A DNA stretch of 64,000 nucleotides from Paulownia fortunei (Eukaryota > Streptophyta > Magnoliopsida > Lamiales > Paulowniaceae). The stretch covers positions 15,278,071 to 15,342,070 of the forward strand of contig CM033118.1 of assembly GCA_019321725.1 (NCBI GenBank), written 5' to 3'. Under the pieces are notes generated by a model that did no database searches, was not told the DNA's origin, and was given only the letters and a program-made list of their open reading frames with translations. The translations under genes and the position numbers were made by a program. Numbering within the stretch: the stretch's first letter is position 1; each line of letters opens with the position of its first letter. This document shows, piece by piece, positions 1 through 12,078 of this stretch.

Positions 1-1
1 T

Positions 2-811
2 TCTCGACAATTTAATAGAACAGTGCTCTTTCTTGTAGCTGACAAGCATTCTTGGTGGACTTCTGAATACAAACTAATCCTAGAGAAACTCTCCATTTAC
101 GACGTTATCGACATTGATAATGAAAATGAAGTGCTGTGTTTTTCAAGAATGATTGTTGGACTCAAAGCCCACAAGGAGTTGGGCATTGATCCTTTGGAAT
201 CCCCACCTTATTCAGTCAGGAACTTCAGAAAGTTCCTCCAAAGCACATATTCGTTGGACAGAGAATTCATAAATAATTGTCGGAGTCAGAGGTGCAGAAC
301 TCGGCGTCCTCGCTTACTTGTCATTTCCAGGAAAAAAACCCACCATCTGACGAATGAAGATGAAGTAGCCGACTTGGCTCGAAACTTGGGATTTGATGTT
401 GCTGTGCAAGAAATGGGGTGGCAAGTGTCATTAGTTTCACAATTTGTCAATAGTTTTGATGTGATGGTGGGAGTGCATGGGGCAGGCCTTACCAACATGG
501 TTTTTCTTCCTGAAAATGCAGTTGTAGTCCAGATAGTACCCTTTGGATTGGACTTGTTGGTTGAATGTTACTACCAAATTCCTACAAAAGATATGAAGTT
601 GAGTTATTTAGAGTACTAGGTGAGTCTAAATGAAAGCTCATTGTTGGGGAAATACCCAGTTGATAGTGACGTCTATAGAGACCCTGTTGTTGTCCACAAG
701 AAGGGATGGCATGCTTTTCGCTCTGTTTATATGGATAATCAAGATGTAAATGTTGATTTGGGTACGTTTAGGAAAACCCTATTGAAAGCCTTAGAGCTTG
801 TTTGTAGTTAG
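2..811 (+). pseudogene. GT61 glycosyltransferase, 3' part, with premature stop
   Basis: The gene enters from the left edge of the window; the reading frame is open from base 2. It encodes the catalytic half of a GT61 (DUF563) glycosyltransferase, a Golgi type II membrane family that includes xylosyl- and arabinosyltransferases. The motif GVHGAGLTN is intact. It is closely similar to the complete gene at 15161-19068. A TAG at 617-619 replaces the lysine codon of the sister gene (its residue 382) and would remove the last 64 residues, although the same frame stays open and similar to 811. It also carries seven extra codons (RSQRCRT) near 286-306, bounded by short TCGG repeats. The stop codon lies inside a consensus-like donor, TAG|GTGAGT. 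The upstream exons lie outside the window. Most likely a decaying tandem paralogue; a C-terminally truncated but expressed gene cannot be excluded. Confidence 0.8.
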
Positions 812-865
812 GGCTTTCGTTGCATGGGTTGCATACTTGCATATACATGTGAAATATGTATAGAG

Positions 866-1970
866 TACCAGGTGTTTGTTTTGATTCTATATTCAATACA
901 TGAAATTAAGAATCAAAACAATATAAGTGTAGGGAAAAAGGGCGGATTTTTTGGAGAAGGAAAGGGTCGATTCTTGCATGAAGAAAACATTTTTTCTTCC
1001 TGAATGGAGAAAGGTCTTGGACATTTTTACAGAAGAGAATATGATGTAAAACCATCCAAGAAGAGGAGAAAAATCTTCTAATTTTCGGCCAAGATGGTGC
1101 TTAAATAGCTCCTCCAAGTTCCATCCACATGGAACTCTTTTCTTATCCAACTTCCTTGTATTCACTCAAGGTAAGTCTTCCTATCAAATAAGAATACTTC
1201 ATTCCTAACTCAATTCATATTTGTATCCCCACTCAATTTCTAATGTGCTTCTTACAAGCCCACACCTAATAGATTTAAGTCCAATTATTTAATTTTATCT
1301 AATTTAATTGATCCAATCAATTAAATTATTTCATCAATAAATCAATGGGCCATTATAATTAATTGATTGGATCAATTAATTATATATTTCAAATTGGGCT
1401 ATCTAATCCAATCAAATCAATGAATTAATCTAATTAATTAATTCAATATATGAGTTAATTAAGACCTATTTAATTAATTATATTAATTAAATTAATCTAA
1501 CTTTGGACTATTTTCTTAAGCAATAAATAAACTTGTCCAAATTTGTGTGTGACCCTTTAGGTTTACCATAATAATGGGTTCACCACTCTTATGACTTTAT
1601 TAAATAATTAAAATTGTTCCGATCATTTAATTCAATTAATTAATTCTCTTGAAATTAGCCCATTAATTCCAAGAACCTCACCAATTAAGGTTAGCATCTA
1701 ACAACACACCATAAAGACCTAGATATATGTGAAAAGGCGAATCTTTTCAATTATGAATATCATGAAAGTGCCGTGCTAATGTCAATTAATCTTTTGATTA
1801 AGCCGAATGCATAGATTATTAGTCAAAACCATAATAGCTTAATTCTATGTATCTTCCTAATATCATAAGTTCATGATGGAATTGAAAACTCTTTTTCTAA
1901 CTTCTATATCCAGCTTTGCCCAAAGACTTCCAAGTCTAGAACCATGAAAAACATAGGACATTCATTCACT
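866..1970 (-). mobile_element. Truncated LTR of a copia-like element (LTR-A)
   Basis: Similarity to the 3' flank of the other GT61 gene ends near 862. From there to about 1970 the minus strand shows LTR-like sequence: a TATTTAAG box near 1105, a pyrimidine-rich leader, many AATTAATT runs, and a block at 1540-1580 that resembles bases 3005-3060 of the next LTR. It stops abruptly next to LTR-B, so it is probably the older, interrupted copy. No coding domain is visible; the 90-residue reading frame at 893-1165 looks accidental. Confidence 0.5.
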
Positions 1971-4013
1971 TTTGGTCTTCTCATAATCTCAGGATGTACA
2001 CGCAGCGAAAATTTAAAATTTTTAAAGCAAGCATAATTAAATAAATCGTGCAAGCCCAAAGTTAATGCGATTAATCAATTTCCATTCGAATCACTCACTT
2101 AAATGATAAACAAAGATTTTGTGAATATACCTTAATCAAGCACTCCTTTTATAGAAGATGACTAGAGCGATTTCCAATCGCATCTGTATATATCAAAAAA
2201 GGTTCGTTGAAGGAATTCAAGTGTCTTTCCTCTCACAACATTCACATGACGAGTAAGATGACAATTCTATAAACTTGCTAGAAAGTATAAAATTCCTGTT
2301 TCTAATCTAGAATTTTGGGAGTGTACATTATTCCAATACCAGAAAGCGATATAAGAATTAATTCAATTATACAGAAGTATAGAACCAATTGACAAAACAA
2401 AATGAGAGAGAAAATGAGAGAATAGGCATGTATACTTTTAAGCTTGGGGGCCGATAATTCTTGTTGTGTTTCTTACAAGAATTCGGCCCCTTATAAGGGG
2501 TATTTATACACCTTATGAATCTTACTATAATCCCATTAGATATTCAAGACCCCCTTCTATTTTATCTCAAGATTGTTTTTATCTAAGTTAAGTCTTTGAT
2601 TTCTTTCCCTATAAGATTCCAAGTCTTAATTCGTTTCTCCTAAGAGCAAATAAACCTTGGGCTTGCTTATTAATCAATCTCCATTAATTATTCAAGTCCA
2701 ATTAAATAGGTTTTATTAAACCACCCAATTAAATTAGGGCCAATGTAAATCATTTAAATATTTATATTAGTTTAAATTAATTTTAATCCCTTAAATTAAT
2801 TTGAGGTCCACTAATTAATTGACATAATCTTTTAATTATTTATTTCAAAAAAGTCTCTGATCTTTATTATGTCCAATTAAATAATTTATTTAATAATTGA
2901 ATGAACCAATTTAACTTTTTAAATAAATTCTAGCTCTAAGTTATTTAATCTTCATTAATTAACATGATCCAAATTCTTGGATAATATTCTAGATAGAAGT
3001 GGTCCACTTCATTTTGTATGTGACCTATTAGGTTCACAACTAAGCTAGCAGTGGGTTTGCAACTATTGCAACTTAGTATATATATAAATTATATATTATC
3101 ATTAATAAGTTTTATTAATTAATTCATCTTAGAATTAAATCCTTAATTCCAAAAAATTTCATAAGTCAAGGGAAGCACCTAGCAGTGTATCTTAACTACT
3201 AGTTTTAGATGAATTTAGCAAGCGAACCTATTTCTATTACAAAAATGGTGCAAGCTCAGTCTTTCCATCAACTAACCTCTCAAATAAGTCTAGGATATGG
3301 ATATCTAATCAAAATCCTAATTGACTTAATAACTATAATTCCATTTCTAGTCTTATTAACTCCTAATAAATCATTAAAAAACCCTTAATATTCATCCTAC
3401 TCTAGCTAGAGGTTTTTAAGGCAAGGACCATGAAACGCATAGGAGTTTCACCTATTCTATTAAATAGGTGACGGGTCCTTTATTGATCACTCAATAATCT
3501 CCATATATGAACATCATTTATCCAATGTAAACCCCTTATAATTATCAAGCAATTAGGAAATACAACAAAGTATATCATGTTATACACAAAACTACCATGG
3601 TGCCTTAAGTTAAAGGACTAATTCATACATTATTATAACTAGAAAATTCTCATTTAACAAACAACATTTCAAGTTGAAAATTTCATGTAGGCTAGTTCAG
3701 CGTACTTGTTCCCCAACGAGCATCCACATACATGCACTAGTATCCCCATGTTAATGCCTATAGAACAAGATATCCTCCTTTCGAGCATGCATCGTGTGCA
3801 CGAGTGTTATAGGCTTATCGATGTCCTATCTCAATGAATCCATGATTATTATTATACACACGGCCATGCCCTATAGCTAAGTATGGTATGGGGACTTTAC
3901 TCAATTGCCTAAGTGCAAAAAGATTACAAATTTTAGTAATATATTTTGAATAAAAGTGTTTGTACAAAAGTATAATAGCACCACTAATTAGCTTGCTAGA
4001 TACTGCTCTAACA
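1971..4013 (-). mobile_element. LTR-B, ~2 kb LTR with adjoining polypurine tract
   Basis: On the minus strand this LTR begins at 4013 (TGTTAGAGCAGTATC) directly after a polypurine tract (AAGTGGGAGAT, 4014-4024 read in reverse), the usual copia 3' arrangement. A TATA box (TATAAATA) lies at 2501-2508. It aligns in inverted orientation with LTR-D; shared blocks include the sequence around 3620-3690 against 4410-4530, and 3290-3450 against 4690-4870. The U5 end near 1971 is diverged, so that boundary is approximate. Only 37 bp of internal sequence separate it from LTR-D. Confidence 0.65.
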
Positions 4014-4050
4014 ATCTCCCACTTGCCCCACGCCAATTGCCCATGTACTT

Positions 4051-6248
4051 TGTTGGAGTAGTACTCGGCGAGTTAATTAGCGGCGACCTTTTATACTCTT
4101 GTAAAAATAGTGTTATTCATAATGTTTAAATAAATAAAAGGTATTTCTTTATCTTCAATTATTTTTATCAATTAGATAAAGTCCCTAAATCTGTTTTAAC
4201 TATAGGACATGGTCATGCATATGATGGTCATCATAGAATATGCCTCTATAGCTTTGATCTTAAATATGTTTCGAGTTGGTGGTTTATTGAGATATAACAT
4301 CGATAAGCTAAATAGACTCACACACATGATGCATACTCGAAAGGAGAATGTCACATTTCACAGACATTGGTATAGAGATGCTAGTGCATATATGTGAGTG
4401 CTTATTAGGAAACGAGTACACTGAACGGCCCACTGGGAAATTCTCAATTGGAAAGCAATGTTTGTCGAATGAGAATTTCCTGTTACGATAGTCCATTAAT
4501 TAGTCCTTTAATTTGAGGCACCTTGGTAGCCTTGTTCACAACATCATAACTTTAATGTACTTCCTGATTGCATGACAATCATGAAGGCTTACATTGGGTG
4601 TATAATCTTCATGTATGGAGGTCAATAAATAGCCAATAAAGGATCCATCACCTGTCTGGTAAAATAAGATAATATCCTATATTTTCATAGTCCTTGATCC
4701 CAAAGACCTTGGTAAAGATAGGATGAATACTAAACATGGGGTTTTCTAGTGATTCATCAAAGAATCAATGTGACTTGAAATGAAATCATAGTTATTAAGT
4801 CAAAATAGAATTTTGACTAATAATCCATGCGCTAGACTTAATCGGGAGATTAGTTGATGGATGAACCATTTTTTCATGGTACTCGTAACATAAAAAGTTC
4901 ACTTGTTATTCACCTAAGACTAGGAAGTCTAGATGCACTGTTTGGTGCTTTCCTTGATTTGTGAGGTTTTGGAATTAAGGGGTTAATTCCAAGTGGATTG
5001 ATTAATTGGATTAAGTAATCAAAATATTAAATTTATTCATAAATTGCAAAGGTTGCAAGTCCATTGCTAACTTAGTTGTGAACCTAATGCATCACACACA
5101 AATTGAGATGATCCACTTCTATATCTATTTTGTAATCCAAAGTGTTGGATTAAGTTGATTAATGGAGATTAATCAACTTGAGTTAGAATTAATTTAAATA
5201 GATAAATTCATTCATTCAAATAAATAATATGATTATGTATTTGAACCTAATAATAATTACGGGCTCTTGAGAGTGAATTAATTAATTATATTAACTTGGC
5301 CTAAAATTAATTTAAGGAATTAAATTAAATTAACCAATTAAAATAATAGAATTATTTTAATTGGGCCTAATATGATAGGTGGCCTATGATGGAATCAACT
5401 AATAAATTGATTTGATTAATTAATTGTATTGAGCTTTTTAATTAATTGATGAAGATCAATTAATTATACTTTAATAAATTAATTAGAGTCCAAACCCATA
5501 GGCTTAGAGGCCCATTAGGATTTTTTAATTGCTAGAATTATGGAGTTCTAGTAAAGATGGAAAAAGTTTATCTTGACATGAAAGAAATAAAAGATAAGGA
5601 AGAATAAGGTTTCCTAATTGGATTAGGAGACTGATTAGTTTAAGGGTTGGAGACATAATGGAATCAGGTCAAAACTACATTGTGTATATAAATACATAAT
5701 GTAGTGGCCAAAAACTATAAGCAAGAGAGCTTGGATTCTTGCCCCTCTCTCCTCTTCTCATTCTCGATTTTTTTTTTTGTGTTCAATTTTCTTACTTCGA
5801 AAAAAAGTATTCCATCAAAATGTTCCATCCTTTTTTGATCAAAAGATTAATTCTTCCATCACTTGTTGATTTAAGATTTAGAAATAAGAAGTTCAAATTC
5901 ACTAGCAAGGATTTGAAGCTTGTGGATCTGCTCGAAAGTGTAGATACCATTAGAAGGACTACACTTGGAGTCATTGGTTAACGTTTTGAAAGGCCATCGA
6001 AATTTTTTGAGAGGAGCTTGAGGAATCTAAATTCCTTCTTACCCTTCATCAACCAGATTGCTTAAAAGGTATAATTGTAAAACTTTAATTATTTAATTTT
6101 ATTAAACGAGCAATCAGAAACGCAAATCAAAAATCGAATCAAATTTAGGATATACATATTTTACATATATTGTATGATTTTATTTCAATTGCTGAAAATT
6201 TTTAAATTTTCACTATGCTTGTAATCCCGCGATTACGCAAACCCAATA
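4051..6248 (+). mobile_element. LTR-D, ~2.2 kb 5' LTR of a plus-strand element
   Basis: Begins TGTTGGAGTAGTACTCGG at 4051 and ends CAAACCCAATA at 6248, directly followed by a sequence like the initiator-tRNA primer site (GTAGTATCAAAGCC). A TATA box (TATATAAAT) at 5685-5693 is followed by a pyrimidine-rich leader near 5735-5765, as expected for a U3/R boundary. Nearly the whole length is alignable, inverted, with LTR-B and, in its U5 half, with LTR-C. The short reading frames inside it look accidental. Confidence 0.7.
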
Positions 6249-7110
6249 GTAGTATCAAAGCCTAAGTTTGTGCGTTTTGATTATTTTTGCAATGTTTTAT
6301 ATATGAATCGTTTATATGATGAAAAATATGTTTAATTACGTTTTTGGATGGAAATTATAATTCTAGAATTTTCTGCATGATTTTAAAGTGTTAAATTGTA
6401 TGAAACAAAAATGAAACAAATAAAAAACAAATATAGGTTGGATGCGTCGTGGCGCCGCAGCGCGTGCTGCTAGAATCACGGTGCCTGACAAGCAATTTTG
6501 CTGGGTAGGAGATCGTCTATTGGCCGTTTTTGTGTCACATGTAGAAAATTCAATTTTTTGATTTTTAAAATTAAATGTTAATTTTAAAATTTTGAAAATT
6601 GTTTTTATGAAAAACCATGAATTAATTCCCAAACTAGAAAAACTTGATTATTAACTTGGTAAATTTACATGCTTTGATTTTTTATTATGTGATGATTAAA
6701 TTAAGCATGAATGGGATGAATGATCATGGAGCCTAGACCTTTTATCTTCTATGTATAGTTTTATGTTTTGGGTTTTTTATTAAAATGAGGCCTGCGAGTC
6801 TTGCCTTTTCTGTATTTTTTACTCTGAATGTAAATTCTATCTCTCTCCAATATACCTCTTCTTAGAAGAAAATCCAAAGTTTCTTGTTAGGTTAAAAAAT
6901 TGTAATGAGAGTAGTATTAAGAAGGTAAGGTCTTTTTTGCTTTTGGCGAACAACAAGGAGCAAGGTGGAGAAAAGAAAGGATTCAAGGCCCATGAATATA
7001 TGGGTGATACATTCATGTAATAAATTAAATTTATTATCATTTTGATTAATTGCCCTTAGATTGACCTTAAGATCTACATTGGCTCCACTAGATTGCATAG
7101 AAAAAGGCTC
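6249..7110 (+). mobile_element. Primer site and non-coding internal region of element D
   Basis: GTAGTATCAAAGCC at 6249-6262 resembles the TGGTATCAGAGCC copia primer site. The following 850 bp resemble, in reverse complement, 10161-10928; shared landmarks are GATCATGGAGCCTAGACC (6724-6741) and GGGTGATACATTCATGTAAT. No gag or pol domain is readable in any frame. A GC-rich pocket at 6436-6475 contrasts with its AT-rich surroundings. A non-autonomous (LARD-like) element is the simplest reading, but its 3' LTR was not found. Confidence 0.5.
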
Positions 7111-7739
7111 ATGATCATCCCATTATGTATGTATTGTAGATGCATGCATATATTTATTTAATTCTTTCATTTGATTATCCTTGCAATCTTGGGGACAATC
7201 AATGTTTTTTGGGCTACAAGAATATGTATAATGAGCTACAAGAAACAAAGTTAAATGGTGGTAATTTATATGCATTGCATATGCGATTCTTCGCAAAAGC
7301 CCGAATAGGGGAGCTGGTGATAATGATGTTATCATGGTAAGCTTAAAAGGCCCGAACGGGTCAAAGATGACTGAATCATTTCTAAGTTGGATAATTATAT
7401 AGGATTTTGCCTTAGAATAATCAAGCAAATTCTAAAATACCTCATGTTGATAAAAATGACTCATTAGATGCAAAATCCTATAGTAAGCAATACATAATTC
7501 ACAAGATCTTAACACAGTGTGCTCAATTTAAATTCATCAATCATGACAAAGACCAACTCAAAACAAGAATCACCATGTTACATGACTAGTAAAATCTCTT
7601 TTTACTAGATTATATACAATACCAATTAAAACTCCTCATAGGCTATTAGTCATCAAGACAGAATCAATTAATCTCAAACATAAACCTAATCAAGTTTGAC
7701 AAATAAAACATGTTTTCTCTTGGATGTTCATCACACAAT
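7111..7739. other. No gene recognised
   Basis: AT-rich sequence between the element D internal region and a gypsy remnant. Reading frames here are short and carry no recognisable domain. It is probably further retroelement debris. Confidence 0.4.
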
Positions 7740-8780
7740 TCATCTAAATCACACATAATTCACCAAAATTAAAAAAAAAACTCAAACTTATCAATTTTCT
7801 ACCTCCAAACTTAAATGCAACATTGTCCTCAATGTTAAAACAAGAAATAACATAAGGGGAAAAAGAAAAACTCTCTTTTAAGTGGTGTGCATCAAAGAGC
7901 ATAAGTCTCTCGGAGTCCATAAAAAGTCCAGCACGACCAAGAAAGCTGAAATCAGCAATTAACACACACGGAGGAAACAAATGAGAGATATGAAAATAAC
8001 ATAACAATAACAAGACAAAGGGAAGCTAAACATGCCTAAATCTGGAAAGGACATGTGCTGCAAATTCTAACTAAGAAATTATTCAAAAGTAAATAGAAAA
8101 AAACTTGAGCTACCACTTAAGAAGCACTTGTTTTATAGTTATCAGCTCGACTATCTTCTTTGCTCAATCAAGATCAAAGAATAAGTGCTTCTCATGCCAA
8201 GCCTTTATATGCTCGAAGAATGTAGGTGATTCTTCAAAGAGAGTAAGGTGAAGATTATCCCCATAGCATCAAAGGCTTCTTGTACATAAACAAGTGTATG
8301 CCTTACTACCAAAAATGGTCTTCCAAGCATGATAAAGATATCCCCTATCTTTTTCAATATCAAAGATGATGAAATCTGTAAAACACATGATTTGGTCAGC
8401 ATTCTCAAGTACATCTTTAGTCACCTTAGTAGATCTTGTTTCATCTAGTGCAAACTTATTGAAATTGGGCAATGGCATTAAATAATACTTGCATTTAGAT
8501 CACATAATGCTATTTCAAAGATAGAGTCTCCAATTGAGTAAGGGACAATGAAACTCCATGAATCGTTAAGCATTTGTGGTAAGGTGGCATTGCACTTTTC
8601 AGTACTCGTAGTCCTCTATTTTTTGTTTATGCGAGATGATGTCCTCATTATCTACCATAGAAATTGACACAATCTTGTTCTTCTTTAGGAGTTGAGGACA
8701 ATGAACTCTAGATGATTGCTCTTGAAGACGGCTTGGTTGAAATTCTTCATGGCATTCTTTATTTTTCATTAGAAGTGTTT
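7740..8780 (-). pseudogene. Ty3/gypsy (Athila/Tat-like) remnant with aspartic protease
   Basis: Read on the minus strand, 8610-8200 gives pieces of a retropepsin region in changing frames: a stretch like SFIVPYSIGDSIFEIALCDL, where the catalytic triplet appears as D-L-N-A-S, then DVLENADQIMCF, and in another frame LGRPFLVVRHTLVYV, which matches the family's ILGRPFLATG-type segment. Stops and frameshifts separate them. Downstream, near 7810-7840 in reverse, is the phrase GAGGACAATGTTGCATTTAA, which recurs in Athila/Tat elements between coding parts. No reverse transcriptase is left. Family assignment rests on recalled motifs. Confidence 0.55.
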
Positions 8781-10160
8781 ATATTGATGCCTCTTGTTCA
8801 TTGAGTCTCATTATTCTTTCCATCCTCTACAACCCTTTGTAGAGATGAGATCATATCATGTATCCAATAATAAAAGAATTGTCAATGCTTAATGGTTAAC
8901 TTCAATAAAATATAAATTTGAATTAGAACCCTTTCTAATTCAAAGCTTGAATTAGAACCCCTTCTAATTCATTTAAGAAAGTCTATACTTGCATTTCCTC
9001 TTTATGTGCCCCTCTGTACTGCAATAGTGGTATAAGCCTTATCTTGTTTGGATTAATCCTCTAGCCTGGCCTGATTTTGTAATTTGTTTATGTTGAGAAC
9101 TCTTTCTCACTCTTTTTATTAAATCTTTAGTCTTAGAGTAGGTACAACCAACAATGAAAATCAAGCTTCGACAGTTAGAATCTCCTATAACTCTTTATAG
9201 AATGACTTTCTTCAATAATTATAGAAGGTTTTCTACGGCTCTTTATAGAATATGCAGTGGGAGATGCTTCCACTACTTTTGTGGGAGTTTTTTCTACAAC
9301 TATTGTAGAAACTCTATTTTGCACCCTTTTAACATATTAAATTTGAGAACCATTCTCAATCTTTAAGAGCAATCTGGATAGATTATAGCTTAATAATGTT
9401 TATTGCTGTCTAGAATTATTAAAATTATCTAAAAGCGTTAACTATTATCCTAAGTGAGGCAGAAACTAAGCATCTATTCGATAATATATTCTCATTTATG
9501 ATATGATCTTTAATTATAAATATCTCCCACTATTTTATTCAAATTGCATCACCCTCTAGATGGTGATTCAGGAAATCATTTTTCCAGTAGGCTTTAGGTT
9601 TAATTAATATTTTACATGCCCAAGAATATGAGATCATATAAAATATCAAAAGGTAGACAAAAAATTTATCAATTGCATCATATAGCAAATCCCAAGCTAT
9701 TTTGTCTTATATATGGTACAAAGTGTCAACTATTACTCATCAAATATCCATGTAGATGGAGCATCTAAATATCCCATAACTTATGGACGACGATAAAGAC
9801 GAGTCCATCCCTTGGGCATCCCCATGCTTAGTAGAGATCAAAACTTTCCATCACTTAGGTATCCAACGACTCATGGACAATGTCCTAACTGCTGTAGTAT
9901 CGTCATATCTTCTACTTTAAATGGAAGACATGGACGATTGAGCCCAGCTCAATTTTGCCCATTTTTGCTTGATATCGAATTTAATTATGAATTCTTAAAC
10001 TTGACTTTCAAGTGAGGGTTTAACTTTATAATTCCAAAACCTCATCCTAAGTTTGTTTATTTAATATTGCACTATCCTTGTAACCACAAGCATAATAAAA
10101 AAAAGTATTAAATAAACCTATGTGTGCGTCTATCATACATATATAATAAAGGGGATTATT
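8781..10160. other. Repeat-derived sequence without genes
   Basis: No coding region is supported. At 8930-8973 a 22-bp imperfect palindrome (GAATTAGAACCC..TCTAATTC) occurs twice in tandem, and 9190-9320 holds repeated CTCTTTATAGAAT and small hairpins. A purine tract on the minus strand near 9520-9535 (AGTGGGAGATA) could be a remnant LTR junction, but no LTR start follows it clearly. Confidence 0.35.
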
Positions 10161-10939
10161 GTGAGTTATATCCTATAAGATCTACTCAAGCTAAAGTGGA
10201 TCTAGGTCAGTGTAAGGGTAACAATTAAAATGAAATAGATTCTAACTATTACATGAACGTATCACCCACACATGGACCTTCATTTATTATTTTCCTCCTC
10301 CTTACTCCTTCAAACAAAAAGAAAAACCTCACCAACCTAATTATACTCTCATTACCAATGTTATTCCTGATAAGAAACCTTGGAATTTCTTCCAAAGGGA
10401 AATGCATAGGAAGAAGATAGAATTTGTGTTCAGAGTAGACTAGAGAAAAGGTGAGGCACACAATCCTTACTTTAATTAAATGGTCTAGGCTCCATGATCA
10501 TCCTCACTAACATACATGCTTAATTTATACATCACATGTCATAAATTAACATCATGTAATTTACCATATTTAACTTGTTATTTCTCAAGTTTGGGAATAA
10601 ATTCATGATTTTTCAAGAAAAGTCCCTTTTTTAGAGTATTAAAAATTAACCATTAATTAAAGAAAATCTAAGAATTAAAATTTTCAACATGTGACATGAA
10701 ATGGGTAGCAGAAGAGTTGATACCCTAGACTGCCCGTGAGGCATTATGGCATTGGAATGCAAAAATAATTTGTTTATTTTGTGTCCAACAATTTTAACAT
10801 TTAAAAACTTACAGAAAATTTTCAGAATCTAAATCCCAAATAAAAACATGTAATTAAATACATACAATTCATCATATGAATTTATTCAGGATTCAAATAC
10901 AAATGTAATCAGATGCAAGAACATGGGTTCTAATACCAC
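10161..10939 (-). mobile_element. Non-coding internal region and primer site of element C
   Basis: On the minus strand GTGGTATTAG (10939 to 10930) follows the LTR-C end and resembles the copia initiator-tRNA primer site. The next ~770 bp resemble the internal region of element D in inverted orientation, including the segment around 10470-10495 that pairs with 6724-6745. No gag or pol motif is visible. Confidence 0.5.
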
Positions 10940-12078
10940 TGTTGGGTTCGCATAATTTTAGGATGTATACATAGTGGAAATTCAAAATTTCCAAAACATG
11001 CATAATTAATAAACCATGCAATCCTAGATTCAATGTGATTAATCGATTTGCATCTAAATTACTCGCTTAAATGATAAATTAAGGTTTCATGAATATACAT
11101 AAATCAAGCATTCCTTATGCAAAAGATAATTAGAGCAATTCCAATTATGTCTCTGTAGATCAGAAAAGGTTTGTTGCAAGAATCCAAGCATTTTCCCTCT
11201 AATGGTATCCACACGACGAGTAGGATCACAATTCTATAAACCTTCTGGAGAGAATTCTTGTTTCTAATCTAGAATTTTGGGAGTGTAGATTAAATCCAAA
11301 ATCAACAAGTGATAAAAGAATTAATATAATTATCAAGAGGTATTGAACCAATTGATAGAACAAAACAAGAGAGAAAAAGAGAGAAAGAGGTCTATATATT
11401 TCAAACTTAGGGGCCGAAAATTCTTATTGTTTTTTTTTACAAGAATTTGGTCTCTTATAAGGTGTATTTATACACCATCTTGGATCTTACCCTAATCCCT
11501 TTAGGTATCCAATACCTCTTTCTATTTTATCTCAAGCTTGTTTATATTTAAGAGGAGTCTTTGATTTCTTTTCTTATATGACTTTTAAGTCTTAATTGGC
11601 TTTCATCTAAGACATAGAGTCTTTAATTCTTCATTTAAAGACTTCCAATGGGCTTCTCCTATGAGCCCGTAGACCTTGGACTTGCTTGTTAATCAATATT
11701 TATTAATTAATCAAGCGCAGTTAAATTAGTCCTATAAGATCACACAATTAAATTAGGCCCAATACAAACAATTCTATTATATATTAGTTAAATTAAGTTA
11801 AGGTTCATTAATTAATTGATCCAATAAATTCATTAATTATTCCTAAAAAGCTCTAATCTTTATTAGGTCCAACTAAATAATCTTATTATTTAATTAGATA
11901 AATTAATTTAATTCTTTAAATTAATTCTAGCTTCAAGTTTGTTAATTTCTATTAATTAACTTGATCCAACTCATTTGATAATATTCCAAATAGAAATGGT
12001 CCATCTCGTTTTATGTGTGAGTCATTAGGTTCACAACTAAACTAGCAGTGGTCTTACAACTATTTTAACTTAGTGAAT
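10940..12078 (-). mobile_element. LTR-C, truncated ~1.1 kb copy
   Basis: On the minus strand this ends ...CGAACCCAACA at 10940, next to the primer site. It is similar to the U5/R half of LTR-B (for example 11090-11480 against 2110-2520) and has the same TATA box position (TATAAATA, 11465-11472 in reverse). Similarity stops near 12078, where unrelated sequence begins, so the U3 half is missing. Confidence 0.6.

Noticed and set aside
893..1165. 90-residue minus-strand reading frame
   Set aside because: It lies in LTR-like sequence, shows no domain, and its length is expected by chance.
9515..9540. Polypurine tract and start of a 3' LTR for element C
   Set aside because: AGTGGGAGATA is present on the minus strand, but the sequence after it does not match the start of LTR-B or LTR-D.
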